Shown: piece by piece, positions 1 to 6,812 of the stretch
Position numbering within the stretch: position 1 is the stretch's first letter
Layout: the number at the start of each line of letters is the position of its first letter
Assembly: GCA_910587915.1 (NCBI GenBank)
Contig: CAJUOB010000036.1
Coordinates: 1 to 15,348 of the forward strand
Source of the DNA: an uncultured Muribaculaceae bacterium
Lineage (GTDB): Bacteria > Bacteroidota > Bacteroidia > Bacteroidales > Muribaculaceae
DNA: 15,348 nt
Reading direction: 5' to 3'
Translations under genes and position numbers: made by a program
The notes under the pieces: generated by a model
The model's database searches: none
What the model was told of the DNA's origin: nothing
Seen by the model: only the letters and a program-made list of their open reading frames with translations

Positions 1-54
1 CCGCTCTACAAGCCGAAATTCGATGTGTTCAAATTTTTGTCATGTACTTAAGTC

Positions 55-76
55 TTTAACGTGTTTATACGTTAAA
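55..76 (-). terminator. Weak candidate terminator downstream of engB
   Basis: An 8-bp perfect inverted repeat (TTTAACGT at 55-62, ACGTTAAA at 69-76, 6-nt loop) lies a few bases beyond the engB stop codon. The stem is AT-rich and no clean U-run follows it on the minus strand, so it may be a weak terminator or an RNA-stabilising hairpin. The rest of positions 1-82 shows no gene I can support. Confidence 0.35.
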
Positions 77-82
77 AACATT

Positions 83-682
83 TCAGAGTGGCAGTCGGTT
101 CATTTCTTCGATGTATTCGAGGATGGCATCGCGTCCGCGCTTGTCCTCACTCGAGGTTTTGAATATGGGTGGCAGTTCTTCCCATTTTTCAAGAAGCGCT
201 GCACAATAGTCGGCTGTCAACTTCTTGCCGGCATTAGGCGAGAGTTTATCAAGTTTTGTAAATACTATGCTGAATGGTATGCCGTTTTCGCCCAACCATT
301 CCATGAACTCCATGTCGATTGCCTGAGGCTTGTGGCGGCTGTCTATGAGTACGAAGAGGTTGGTCATTTGTTCGCGCCCCAGTATGTAGCCTTTGATTAT
401 ACCTTCGAGTCTCTGGCGGTCAGATTTGCTGCGGCGTGCATAGCCATATCCCGGAAGATCGACTATATACCACGAATCGTTGACCAGAAAGTGGTTGATC
501 AGCATTGTTTTACCGGGTGTCGACGATGTCATGGCCAGCCCTTTCTTGCCGGTAAGCATATTTATGAGAGATGATTTCCCGACATTCGAGCGTCCTATGA
601 ATGCATACTCATGGCGCTTATCGGTGGGGCATTTCTTGAAATCGCTGTTGCTTATTATAAAACGTGCTGTATTTATTATCAT
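83..682 (-). CDS. engB: Ribosome biogenesis GTPase EngB (YihA/YsxC)
   Basis: This is a TRAFAC-class GTPase of the EngB/YihA/YsxC family, which assists late assembly of the large ribosomal subunit in the cytoplasm. At 199 aa it has the usual family length. All G motifs are visible: G1 GRSNVGKS (30-37), the switch I TPGKT (55-59), G3 DLPGYG (75-80), G4 TKLD (142-145) and a G5-like TSSE (176-179). The DLPGYGYA sequence is diagnostic of EngB rather than Era or EngA. The ATG at 682 gives a normal N-terminus just ahead of the GTPase domain. The gene is alone on its transcript: the ROK gene upstream ends with a hairpin before it. Two candidate -7 boxes lie 36-52 nt upstream of the start. The call is secure. 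Confidence 0.96.
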   Translation of the reverse strand: MIINTARFIISNSDFKKCPTDKRHEYAFIGRSNVGKSSLINMLTGKKGLAMTSSTPGKTMLINHFLVNDSWYIVDLPGYGYARRSKSDRQRLEGIIKGYILGREQMTNLFVLIDSRHKPQAIDMEFMEWLGENGIPFSIVFTKLDKLSPNAGKKLTADYCAALLEKWEELPPIFKTSSEDKRGRDAILEYIEEMNRLPL

Positions 683-717
683 GAGTCAGATGTTGGCATG
701 CATTTGTGATGCCATTG

Positions 718-734
718 CAAAAGTAACAAAAATA
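718..734 (-). promoter_or_regulatory. Candidate -7 boxes for engB
   Basis: On the minus strand two overlapping-region matches to the Bacteroidetes -7 consensus TAnnTTTG occur: TACTTTTG (718-725) and TATTTTTG (727-734). Neither has a TTTG element about 20 nt upstream, so only half of the promoter signal is present. Position, 36-52 nt from the engB start, is plausible. Confidence 0.35.
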
Positions 735-770
735 GCTGTAATTTTGTTATATCTGCTTTCCTATAATCGA

Positions 771-800
771 AAAGGCAACGCCGGGTGGGGCGTTGCCTTT
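771..800 (-). terminator. Intrinsic terminator of the ROK kinase gene
   Basis: A perfect 12-bp inverted repeat (AAAGGCAACGCC at 771-782 and its complement at 789-800) encloses a 6-nt loop. It lies 25 nt beyond the ROK stop codon. On the minus strand the stem ends in TTTT, giving a short U-tract. No plus-strand gene ends here, so I assign it to the minus strand. Confidence 0.75.
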
Positions 801-824
801 GTATTTTTTATGTCTGTGGCAGTA

Positions 825-1802
825 TTACTGTGCTGCAGGTGTCTGGAGGGGTTTGGCTTCCCAACCGAGAGCACTCGCTCCAAGAACGGCTGCATCGGCT
901 TCCTTGAGCTCGCTGAGAATGATTTTCGGCTTTCCTTTAAATGCCGACAGCATGGTACGGTCCATTGCCTCACGCATTGGGCGAAGCAGAAGTTCGCCGC
1001 TCTTTGCAAGACCACCGAAGAGGATGAAAGCCTCGGGGGAGGAGAATACGGTCATATCGGCCATCGCTTCGCCAAGAAGTGTGCCGGTGTAGTTGAAGAT
1101 GTCTTTGGCTATCTGGTCGCCCTGGATGGCTGCGTCGTACACATCCTTCGATGTGATTTCCTCGATGGGAAGATTGCGGAGAATGGATGGTTCAGTACGT
1201 ATCTCGAGGAATTCGCGGGCGCTGCGTGCCACGCCAGTAGCGGAGCAATAGGCCTCAAGGCAACCGGTACGGCCGCATCCGCAGAGACGTCCGTTATTGC
1301 GCTTGATGATGAGGTGTCCGAGCTCGCCGGCGAGGCCGTCGTGGCCGTAAACGACCTGTCCATTGATCACTATGCCCGATCCTACACCTGTGCCGAGAGT
1401 AATCATAATGAAATCCTTGAGGCCACGTGCTGCACCATAGGTCATTTCACCGAGGGCGGCGGCGTTGGCGTCGTTTGTCACGGCTACCGGAATACCGAAC
1501 TTCTCGCTCACGAGCTGAGCAAGTTTCACATCCTTCCAGGGAAGATTGGCGGCGTTGTTGATTTCGCCGGTATAGTAGTTGGCGTTAGGTGCGCCGATGC
1601 CTATGCCTTGAATCTTATCTGTGGCTTCATTGGCTTCTATAAGATGGCTTGCCTCGCTGTAGAGCTCGTCGAGATAATCGTTGAAATCGGCGTGTTTGCC
1701 GGTTTTGATCGAGGAACTGGCGATTACATTACCGCGGGCGTCCACGATGCCGAAAACGGTGTTAGTACCGCCTATGTCGATGCCTAAAACGTAGGGTTTC
1801 AT
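825..1802 (-). CDS. ROK-family sugar kinase, probably glucokinase
   Basis: This 325-aa cytoplasmic kinase belongs to the ROK family, which phosphorylates glucose or amino sugars with ATP. The phosphate-binding motif DIGGTNT is at residues 9-15 and the catalytic aspartate is D111 in TNDANAAALGE. A second nucleotide-binding stretch, LGTGVGSG, is at 136-143. The ROK zinc site is complete: H163 with C174, C176 and C181 in the CGCGRTGCLE signature. There is no N-terminal helix-turn-helix, so it is an enzyme rather than a NagC/Mlc-type repressor. The ATG at 1802 puts the first motif at the expected position. Glucose is the likely substrate because this is the standard glucokinase type in Bacteroidales. 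N-acetylglucosamine or N-acetylmannosamine cannot be excluded from sequence. It appears monocistronic, with its own terminator. Confidence 0.92.
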   Translation of the reverse strand: MKPYVLGIDIGGTNTVFGIVDARGNVIASSSIKTGKHADFNDYLDELYSEASHLIEANEATDKIQGIGIGAPNANYYTGEINNAANLPWKDVKLAQLVSEKFGIPVAVTNDANAAALGEMTYGAARGLKDFIMITLGTGVGSGIVINGQVVYGHDGLAGELGHLIIKRNNGRLCGCGRTGCLEAYCSATGVARSAREFLEIRTEPSILRNLPIEEITSKDVYDAAIQGDQIAKDIFNYTGTLLGEAMADMTVFSSPEAFILFGGLAKSGELLLRPMREAMDRTMLSAFKGKPKIILSELKEADAAVLGASALGWEAKPLQTPAAQ

Positions 1803-1848
1803 GGTGTCTGTGTGTGTTTGGGTATTATGGTGAGAAATTTTTCTAAGC

Positions 1849-1856
1849 CAAAGGTA
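1849..1856 (-). promoter_or_regulatory. Candidate -7 box for the ROK kinase gene
   Basis: TACCTTTG on the minus strand matches the Bacteroidetes -7 consensus TAnnTTTG. It would give a leader of about 40 nt before the ATG at 1802. No TTTG is seen at the expected -33 position, so the evidence is partial. Confidence 0.4.
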
Positions 1857-1890
1857 CGACTTTTCTACGGTATTTCGATGCTACGGATGT

Positions 1891-1909
1891 AAAAACACAT
1901 TAAAAATGT
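1891..1909 (-). terminator. Weak candidate terminator of the rho-FKBP-yjbQ operon
   Basis: A 5-bp inverted repeat (1897-1901 with 1905-1909, 3-nt loop) lies 7 nt beyond the YjbQ stop. On the minus strand it is followed by GTTTTT. The stem is AT-rich and short, so termination here may be weak or need Rho. Confidence 0.35.
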
Positions 1910-1916
1910 ACTTTTC

Positions 1917-2330
1917 CTACTCGCCTACGATTGTAGCTACGAGTGCGCGAGCGCCGCCGTAGTCACGAAATTCACATAGGTAGATACCTTGCCATGTGCC
2001 GAGGTTTAATCGGCCATTGGTTATCGGCAGGGTAAGTGATGGGCCGACAAGTATGGCTTTTGCATGCGCCGGCATGTCGTCGGGGCCTTCGTCGGTGTGG
2101 GTGTAGAACGGTGCGTTCTCGGGCACAATCCTGTCGAGAATAGCGGCCATATCGCGTCGTACGTCGGGGTCGGCATTTTCATTCAGAGCCAATGCTGCCG
2201 ATGTATGTTTTATCAGCAGAGTGAGTATTCCGCGGGCAGGCAACGGTGGAAGTTGCCGCAGTATCTCATCGGTAATTTTATGCACTCCACGCGGATAGGC
2301 TCTTAGACGGAATTCGGTCTGCGCTATCAT
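1917..2330 (-). CDS. YjbQ/UPF0047 family protein
   Basis: This 137-aa protein belongs to the YjbQ (UPF0047) family of small trimeric cytoplasmic proteins. Some databases name the family secondary thiamine-phosphate synthase, on the basis of weak activity rather than an established physiological role. Family hallmarks are visible: KHTSAAL (41-47), NENADPDVRRD (50-60), the metal-site-like THTDEGPDDMPAH (77-89) and the C-terminal LGTWQGIYLCEFR (110-122). I chose the ATG at 2330 because family similarity begins there. A longer open frame continues upstream but is antisense-frame noise over the FKBP gene. The start overlaps the FKBP stop by 4 nt (ATGA), a translational-coupling arrangement, so the two are cotranscribed. 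Family is certain; biological role is not. Confidence 0.9.
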   Translation of the reverse strand: MIAQTEFRLRAYPRGVHKITDEILRQLPPLPARGILTLLIKHTSAALALNENADPDVRRDMAAILDRIVPENAPFYTHTDEGPDDMPAHAKAILVGPSLTLPITNGRLNLGTWQGIYLCEFRDYGGARALVATIVGE

Positions 2331-2725
2331 GATACACCGAGTAATTCTATGTCGAAAATGAGTGTGGAACCTCCGGGAATACCTGGCTGATTGAATCGGC
2401 CATAGGCCTGTTCGGCGGGTATGTATATCTCCCAACGGTCGCCGACTTTCATTTTCTGCAGGGCTATGATCCATCCGGGTATCAGGTCGCGCAAACGGAA
2501 TGCCGGCGCAGTGCCTCCGCGACTGGAGTCGAATGTCTTGCCATTGATGGTTTTGCCGGTATAGTGCGCCATTACCACGCTGTTGCGGTTTGGTGAGGGG
2601 GCCCCTGGTTTTCCATTCTTGATCACCCGGTAGCAAATACCCTTGTCGAGAGATAAAATACCGGGCTCGGCAGCCTTATTGGCCAGCCAAGTCCGGTTTT
2701 TTTCTATATATTCTTGTTTTGCCAT
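2327..2725 (-). CDS. FKBP-type peptidyl-prolyl cis-trans isomerase
   Basis: This is a single-domain FKBP prolyl isomerase of 132 aa that should speed proline isomerisation in folding proteins. There is no signal peptide, so it is predicted to be cytoplasmic, unlike the many exported FKBPs of this phylum. The FKBP core spans about 45-130 after a short helical N-terminal extension. The usual active-site pocket is present: Y55, F65-D66 in FDSS, F76, L81-I82, W85, Y108 in AYG, and F124 near the closing strand. It lies 9 nt downstream of rho and overlaps the next gene by 4 nt, so it is the middle gene of a three-gene operon. Catalytic competence is inferred from residue conservation. Confidence 0.94.
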   Translation of the reverse strand: MAKQEYIEKNRTWLANKAAEPGILSLDKGICYRVIKNGKPGAPSPNRNSVVMAHYTGKTINGKTFDSSRGGTAPAFRLRDLIPGWIIALQKMKVGDRWEIYIPAEQAYGRFNQPGIPGGSTLIFDIELLGVS

Positions 2726-2734
2726 TTTTCTATG

Positions 2735-4690
2735 TCAATCGCCCATAGTGCGAAGTAGTTCGTCGTTGTCGCGGGTGCGCTCCATGCGGTCCTGAATGAA
2801 TTCCATGGCTTCTACAGAGTTGCGATCCGATAGGAAGCGACGGAGAATCCACATGCGGTTGAGGGTCTCGGATGGCAGGAGCAGGTCGTCGCGGCGTGTG
2901 CTCGATGCCATGATGTCGACAGCCGGGAAAATTCGTTTGTTCGACAGTTTGCGATCGAGCTGGAGCTCCATGTTGCCGGTGCCCTTGAATTCTTCGAAAA
3001 TCACTTCATCCATTTTCGAGCTTGTCTCGGTAAGAGCGGTGGCGATAATGGTCAGGGAGCCTCCGCCTTCAATATTGCGGGCGGCACCAAAGAAGCGTTT
3101 AGGCTTCTGGAGAGCGTTTGCGTCGACACCACCCGACAGAATCTTGCCCGATGCCGGTGCGACAGTGTTGTATGCACGTGCCAGACGGGTTATTGAGTCG
3201 AGAAGCACCACTACGTCGTGGCCGCATTCTACCATACGCTTGGCTTTGTCGAGTACGATGCCTGCTATTTTCACATGGCGTTCGGCGGGCTCATCGAAGG
3301 TCGAAGCGATAACTTCGGCGTTCACGCTGCGCTGCATGTCGGTGACTTCCTCGGGTCGTTCGTCGATGAGGAGAATCATTATATAGGTTTCCGGATGGTT
3401 TTCGGCAATAGCATTGGCGATGTCTTTGAGAAGAAGGGTCTTACCTGTCTTCGGGGGAGCTACAATTAGGCCACGCTGTCCTTTGCCGATAGGTGCAAAC
3501 ATATCGACCACACGGGTGGATAGTGTGCAGGAACGACCGGATGTAATGTCGAATTTCTCATCGGGGAAAAGGGGCACAAGGTGCTCGAATGCAGCGCGGT
3601 CGCGTATAAATTCGAGCGAGCGGCCATTTACGCGGTTCACTCCGGTGAGGGGATAGTATTTCTCGCCTTCGCGTGGCGGACGTATGTAAGCTTCCACGAG
3701 GTCGCCCGAGCGTAGGCCGAACGATTTGATCTGTTGGGCAGTGAGGAATATGTCGTCGGGCGAGGGGAGATAGTTGAAGTCGGCGGAGCGTAGATATCCG
3801 AAGCCTTCAGGTGCTATATCGAGCACGCCTGTGGCTTCGAGGATGCCGTCGAAATTATATTTTGGTTGCTGATACTGGTTCTGGCGGTTTTTCTTGTTTT
3901 TCTTTCCGCCCATCTGCTGCTGTATCTGCTGTTGCTGTTCGGGTTCACCGATTATGATGGGAGCAATACGTTCGGGTTGCTGTTGCTGACGTTCCTGGCG
4001 ATCCTGCTGCATATGGGCAGGCTCTTTGTCCCGTTGCGAGCGCGGCACGAATTTACGGCCCTGACTGCGAGGGAAAAATTCGCCGAGGGAGCCATCGCCG
4101 GCAGGAAGGAATTTGCCACGTTTGCGAGGCTCTTCGGTAGCAGATGCATTTTCGCTCTCCTCGCGGGCCTCGGTCGTCTGGTCGGGTGTGTTCTCAGGAG
4201 CGGACTCCACGTACTTAGGCTGTGCCTCTGAGGTCTGTGCCTCGGCTTGAAGTGCCTCAGCAGCTGTTTCTTCTATCGGTGCTTTTACTTCGGCGGTCGA
4301 TTCGACAGCAGCGGCAACTTCCTCCGGACGTTTCTTGGGGGGACGTCCGCGACGCTTGCGTTCGACTACTGCAGGAGCACTCTCGGCGGGAGCGGAGTCG
4401 GCCTGGTCGGCGTTTTCCTGCTGAGGGGTCTCCGGAACAACGGCTTCGGGTGCCGGTTCTTTTTTCTTGCGTCCGCGTTTTTTTGGAGTTTTTTCATCGG
4501 TTGCACCAGCCTCAGCGGCTTTCTTGCGCTTGGCAGTGGTTGCTGCAGCGCGGTCGATAGCTTGCTGATCGAGGATACGGTATACGAGATCCTCCTTGTT
4601 GGAGAGGTCTATTTTTTTGAGTCCCATGCCTTCGGCCACATCTTTTAGCTGGGCATCGGGCATTTCGTGAAGTTCGGTGATATTATACAT
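2735..4690 (-). CDS. rho: Transcription termination factor Rho with long disordered N-terminal insertion
   Basis: Rho is a hexameric RNA-dependent ATPase that terminates transcription. This copy has 651 aa against about 420 in E. coli. Residues 1-45 are the helical Rho N-terminal domain. Residues about 46-275 are a low-complexity insertion rich in Ala, Glu, Lys and Gln, with basic KRGRKKK (71-77) and AT-hook-like RGRPPKK (114-120) patches and a Gln-rich end. The cold-shock-like RNA-binding domain follows at about 286-350. The ATPase domain has Walker A APPKTGKT (411-418; E. coli has Ala where this has Thr), catalytic E444 in DERPEEV, Walker B VVVLLD (493-498) and the KILSGGVD loop (516-523). 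In Bacteroides a similar insertion is reported to drive phase separation; transfer of that role here is inference. It is first in an operon with the FKBP and YjbQ genes. Confidence 0.97.
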   Translation of the reverse strand: MYNITELHEMPDAQLKDVAEGMGLKKIDLSNKEDLVYRILDQQAIDRAAATTAKRKKAAEAGATDEKTPKKRGRKKKEPAPEAVVPETPQQENADQADSAPAESAPAVVERKRRGRPPKKRPEEVAAAVESTAEVKAPIEETAAEALQAEAQTSEAQPKYVESAPENTPDQTTEAREESENASATEEPRKRGKFLPAGDGSLGEFFPRSQGRKFVPRSQRDKEPAHMQQDRQERQQQQPERIAPIIIGEPEQQQQIQQQMGGKKNKKNRQNQYQQPKYNFDGILEATGVLDIAPEGFGYLRSADFNYLPSPDDIFLTAQQIKSFGLRSGDLVEAYIRPPREGEKYYPLTGVNRVNGRSLEFIRDRAAFEHLVPLFPDEKFDITSGRSCTLSTRVVDMFAPIGKGQRGLIVAPPKTGKTLLLKDIANAIAENHPETYIMILLIDERPEEVTDMQRSVNAEVIASTFDEPAERHVKIAGIVLDKAKRMVECGHDVVVLLDSITRLARAYNTVAPASGKILSGGVDANALQKPKRFFGAARNIEGGGSLTIIATALTETSSKMDEVIFEEFKGTGNMELQLDRKLSNKRIFPAVDIMASSTRRDDLLLPSETLNRMWILRRFLSDRNSVEAMEFIQDRMERTRDNDELLRTMGD

Positions 4691-5112
4691 CGCAGATGTG
4701 TTTACGTCTTTGAAACAAAGGCGTTATACTACATTTATATTATTCGGAAATAAAATTGAATCAGCATCAGGATACAGTCTAGATAATTACAAAATAAGCT
4801 GTATATAGTGCTTGTGAATATGTATGGGGAGAATTTTGTCTTGAGAATAAGGATATTAGCAGCCACGCATATCCCGTTATCCTATTGAGTCGATGCAAAG
4901 TTAATGCATTTTATTTTAATAAACAAAGTTTCAGGCGTAAAGTTTGCTCTATGAGCCTGTAGTGGTTGGCGGAATAGTCATATGGCAGGTTATATTAAGG
5001 ATATTTGAATTTATTTTAGAAACCATACGTGGATTATAGCGTTATGCTTACTGAAGTCAGAGGGGCTCCGGTCCGTCGGGTTTCAAATGAACTAACTTAA
5101 AACATATATATT
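4691..5112. other. Divergent intergenic region: rho leader and promoter
   Basis: This 422-bp region has no gene I can support. From the minus-strand promoter at 4896-4927, transcription would start near 4889 and leave a rho leader of about 200 nt. Within the leader are a 6-bp inverted repeat (4851-4856 with 4869-4874), another (4772-4777 with 4799-4804) and CTTTG-AAA-CAAAG (4708-4720), so some folding is possible. No uORF or known riboswitch was recognised. On the plus strand, upstream of the gene at 5113, I see only a 7-of-8 match to the -7 box (GATATTTG, 5000-5007) without a -33 partner. Confidence 0.6.
4896..4927 (-). promoter_or_regulatory. Promoter of the rho-FKBP-yjbQ operon
   Basis: On the minus strand a -33 TTTG (4924-4927) is separated by 20 nt from a perfect -7 box TAACTTTG (4896-4903). 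This is the Bacteroidetes primary-sigma promoter pattern TTTG-N(19-21)-TAnnTTTG. Transcription would start around 4889, about 200 nt before the rho ATG. Confidence 0.7.
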
Positions 5113-5427
5113 ATGTCTGACAAAAGATCTTATTATGTAAACATGATCGAGGCCAAAGATGGCAAGATGGCCGAGGTACTCGATTTCAACTTCGGTGGCC
5201 ATCACGATATTGCGGCAATGGTGGAAAGAACACGTGCCGCAGGTCTCTTCGCTAAAGATAAGCATGCCAAGGAATTCGTTCTGGCGATGCGCTTCATGCA
5301 CCATGTGCTGAAAAAGAATCCCGACCTAGAGCTCTTCAAGGAGTTCGGTCCTCAGTTCGAAGCGTTCAAGCAGGCTGTAAAGGCTCAGATTGGCTGCGGA
5401 TGCAACTGTGGTGAAAAAAATAAATAA
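5113..5427 (+). CDS. DUF3861-like small protein with Cys-x-Cys-x-Cys tail
   Basis: This 104-aa protein resembles the DUF3861 family, of unknown function. The resemblance rests on an N-terminal strand (YYVNMIEAKDG, 7-17), a D-F-N-F-G-G-H-H-D-I block (24-33), the predicted helix MVERTRAAGLFA (36-47) and a C-terminal helix ending near residue 92. It has no signal peptide or membrane segment, so it should be cytoplasmic. The last residues are unusual: C95, C97 and C99 alternate with Gly and Asn before a Lys-rich end, a pattern that could bind a metal or be redox active; two histidines (H30, H31) could also contribute. It stands alone on the plus strand, divergent from rho, and ends before a strong terminator. 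The start ATG follows an A/T-rich stretch without Shine-Dalgarno, normal for the phylum. The family call is from memory of the motif pattern. Confidence 0.75.
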   Translation: MSDKRSYYVNMIEAKDGKMAEVLDFNFGGHHDIAAMVERTRAAGLFAKDKHAKEFVLAMRFMHHVLKKNPDLELFKEFGPQFEAFKQAVKAQIGCGCNCGEKNK

Positions 5428-5501
5428 ATTGACATGAATATGATAGACGGTAAAAACGGTCGATAGAAAAAACGATTATTTTTCCAACCTATAGATATCT
5501 G

Positions 5502-5546
5502 AAAATCAGCCATCGGCATAGTATGATAATGCCGATGGCTGATTTT
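5502..5546 (+). terminator. Strong intrinsic terminator after the DUF3861-like gene
   Basis: A perfect 18-bp inverted repeat (5502-5519 with 5529-5546) with a 9-nt loop is followed on the plus strand by a run of T (5543-5548). It lies about 75 nt beyond the stop codon at 5427 and isolates this gene from the next one. Confidence 0.9.
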
Positions 5547-5593
5547 TTGTCATGCATTGATTTTTTCCGCAATCAAAGGGAGTGGTACGATAC

Positions 5594-5601
5594 TAATTTT
5601 G
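5594..5601 (+). promoter_or_regulatory. Candidate -7 box for the Arg-rich hypothetical gene
   Basis: TAATTTTG is a perfect match to TAnnTTTG, 31 nt before the ATG at 5633. The -33 position carries no TTTG, only T-rich sequence further upstream at 5561-5566. Together with the terminator before it, this suggests the gene has its own transcript. Confidence 0.5.
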
Positions 5602-5632
5602 CATCATATTCAAAAAGCAGAACAAATTGATT

Positions 5633-6112
5633 ATGAAAGCACTTGCAGTATCGAAAAAAGTATATGCGGATATAGAAATGCGTCTGGCTACGGCTCTCAG
5701 TGGCCATCCCGGATCGCTGTCAGAAGCCATAGGTATGGTCGATGCTTATCTCGACGGGGTGGTATTGACAAGCGATGACACGCTCGCTATGTTGGCATTC
5801 AATATGATCCGAGTGGAACTCGATAGGGCTATGAACCGGTCGGCAAGAGCCCGTGAACGGGCCCGATTGCGCAAAGAGCGTGCGGGCCAATGTGTGCCGC
5901 AGGGTGCGCTAATGGCAACAGAGGCGCCTCCGCAGACTATAAGAATGTCGCGACGCGAGCGACGTGCACTGGAACGTAGCCGAAAGAAAGGCGCCATCCG
6001 AAGCCATGGCATATTTGTGAGAAATTGCAACTCCGCGCTTATGATTCCTGGTGCGGGTCGAAGAGACAGTCCTCCTCATCGAGGTGGTAATATTTCGCGA
6101 GCAAGGCGATGA
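5633..6112 (+). CDS. Unrecognised Arg-rich hypothetical protein
   Basis: I do not recognise this 159-aa protein. I prefer the ATG at 5633; a TTG two codons earlier is also in frame. Residues 1-70 look folded and helical, with regular hydrophobic spacing and a mid-domain MVDAYLDGV stretch. Two Arg-rich segments follow: one at about 69-84 (repeated R-A-R-E-R pattern) and one near 115-125 (SRRERRALERSRKKG). These suggest binding to DNA, RNA or an acidic partner. There is no signal peptide or membrane segment. The last 24 codons are antisense to the conserved C-terminus of the DUF4924 gene, so this tail may be accidental, produced by loss of an earlier stop. A TGA one frame over lies at 6018-6020. 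The upstream -7 box and terminator support a real gene. Confidence 0.6.
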   Translation: MKALAVSKKVYADIEMRLATALSGHPGSLSEAIGMVDAYLDGVVLTSDDTLAMLAFNMIRVELDRAMNRSARARERARLRKERAGQCVPQGALMATEAPPQTIRMSRRERRALERSRKKGAIRSHGIFVRNCNSALMIPGAGRRDSPPHRGGNISRARR

Positions 6113-6596
6113 ATTTCGAAATCTGCGCAATGGCTTTTGCCGTTTCTTCGCCAATTTCCTTGTGCTGCAGGCGAAGCATCAGGAGGCCGTAGAGGGCATT
6201 GAAGCACGTTTCGATCTCTCCCGAACGATTGTCGCCGGCTTTTGCGCGTAGTTCGACTATGAAAGGAAGAGTGGCATAGAATTCTTTGCGGTATTCGTCG
6301 AATTTAGGATCGGCGAGAACGCGTAGGTGCAGCTGTGCGAGATCCCCGATTATGTTTTTATTCATCTGGAGATGTCCTTTTTCAGTCACTTCTTCGCGGC
6401 GCATCATATCGATTAGCGACTCGTACCACTCAGCCATGTCGGAGAGGGTTTTGTCGTCGGCCGGATAGCGGGATATAACCGATTCTTTTATTTTATCGAT
6501 ATCGAGCTTGTTTGCGCGTATTATGTCCTCGATCTGCCACATGTAGAGGAGGTATTCGGCTATATTTTCTTTTCTCTTTTGGGATGCTATAATCAT
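6039..6596 (-). CDS. DUF4924 family protein
   Basis: This 185-aa protein matches the DUF4924 family, which I know only from Bacteroidetes and whose function is unknown. The N-terminus is highly characteristic: KRKENIAEYLLYMWQIEDIIRAN at residues 7-29, in short K-E-N-I-A-E-Y-L-L-Y-M-W-Q. The protein appears all-helical and soluble, without signal peptide, and ends with LAKYYHLDEEDCLFD. The ATG at 6596 is preceded by AGGA, one of the few Shine-Dalgarno-like sequences in the window. The gene is separated from the operon upstream by 216 bp holding a terminator, so it probably has its own promoter, which I could not find. Its 3' end overlaps the plus-strand gene by 74 nt. Confidence 0.88.
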   Translation of the reverse strand: MIIASQKRKENIAEYLLYMWQIEDIIRANKLDIDKIKESVISRYPADDKTLSDMAEWYESLIDMMRREEVTEKGHLQMNKNIIGDLAQLHLRVLADPKFDEYRKEFYATLPFIVELRAKAGDNRSGEIETCFNALYGLLMLRLQHKEIGEETAKAIAQISKFIALLAKYYHLDEEDCLFDPHQES

Positions 6597-6643
6597 TTTC
6601 CTGGTGTTTTTCTATTATAACAATTAATGTATAGAAAAAGCAA

Positions 6644-6677
6644 CCGGCGGACCTCGACTTCTCAGTCAGTCCGCCGG
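6644..6677 (-). terminator. Terminator of the seven-gene operon
   Basis: A 9-bp GC-rich inverted repeat (6644-6652 with 6669-6677) closes a 16-nt loop that itself holds a 3-bp pairing (6656-6658 with 6665-6667). On the minus strand it is followed by TTGCTTTTTC, a short U-rich tract. It lies about 135 nt past the TPR gene stop and just upstream of DUF4924. The rest of 6597-6812 shows nothing I recognise. Confidence 0.75.
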
Positions 6678-6812
6678 CAAATGCTGTTTCAGCTATTGTC
6701 AATCAATTATGAAAACAGTTAATTACTATGTTCTACATATATGACGGACGAAATGGCGGAAAGTTACATCGGATAATATTTTTTAACATTTGGGGCGTTC
6801 CGATAGTCAAAT

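Noticed and set aside
480..1787. 435-codon plus-strand open frame across engB and the ROK gene
   Set aside because: It is antisense to two clearly identified genes with complete catalytic motifs, and its translation shows no recognisable family pattern. It reflects base composition of the real genes.
2331..2636. N-terminal extension of the YjbQ-family gene
   Set aside because: The extra residues are out of frame with the FKBP gene they overlap and lack family similarity. The ATG at 2330 gives the standard length and an ATGA overlap.
3840..4020. Repetitive CAG/CTG-rich stretch as a possible DNA repeat
   Set aside because: It encodes the Gln-rich part of the disordered Rho insertion, which explains the composition.
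5041..5095. Possible structured RNA or riboswitch upstream of the DUF3861-like gene
   Set aside because: The GC-rich patch at about 5060-5080 does not form a convincing stem, and no known aptamer pattern was seen.
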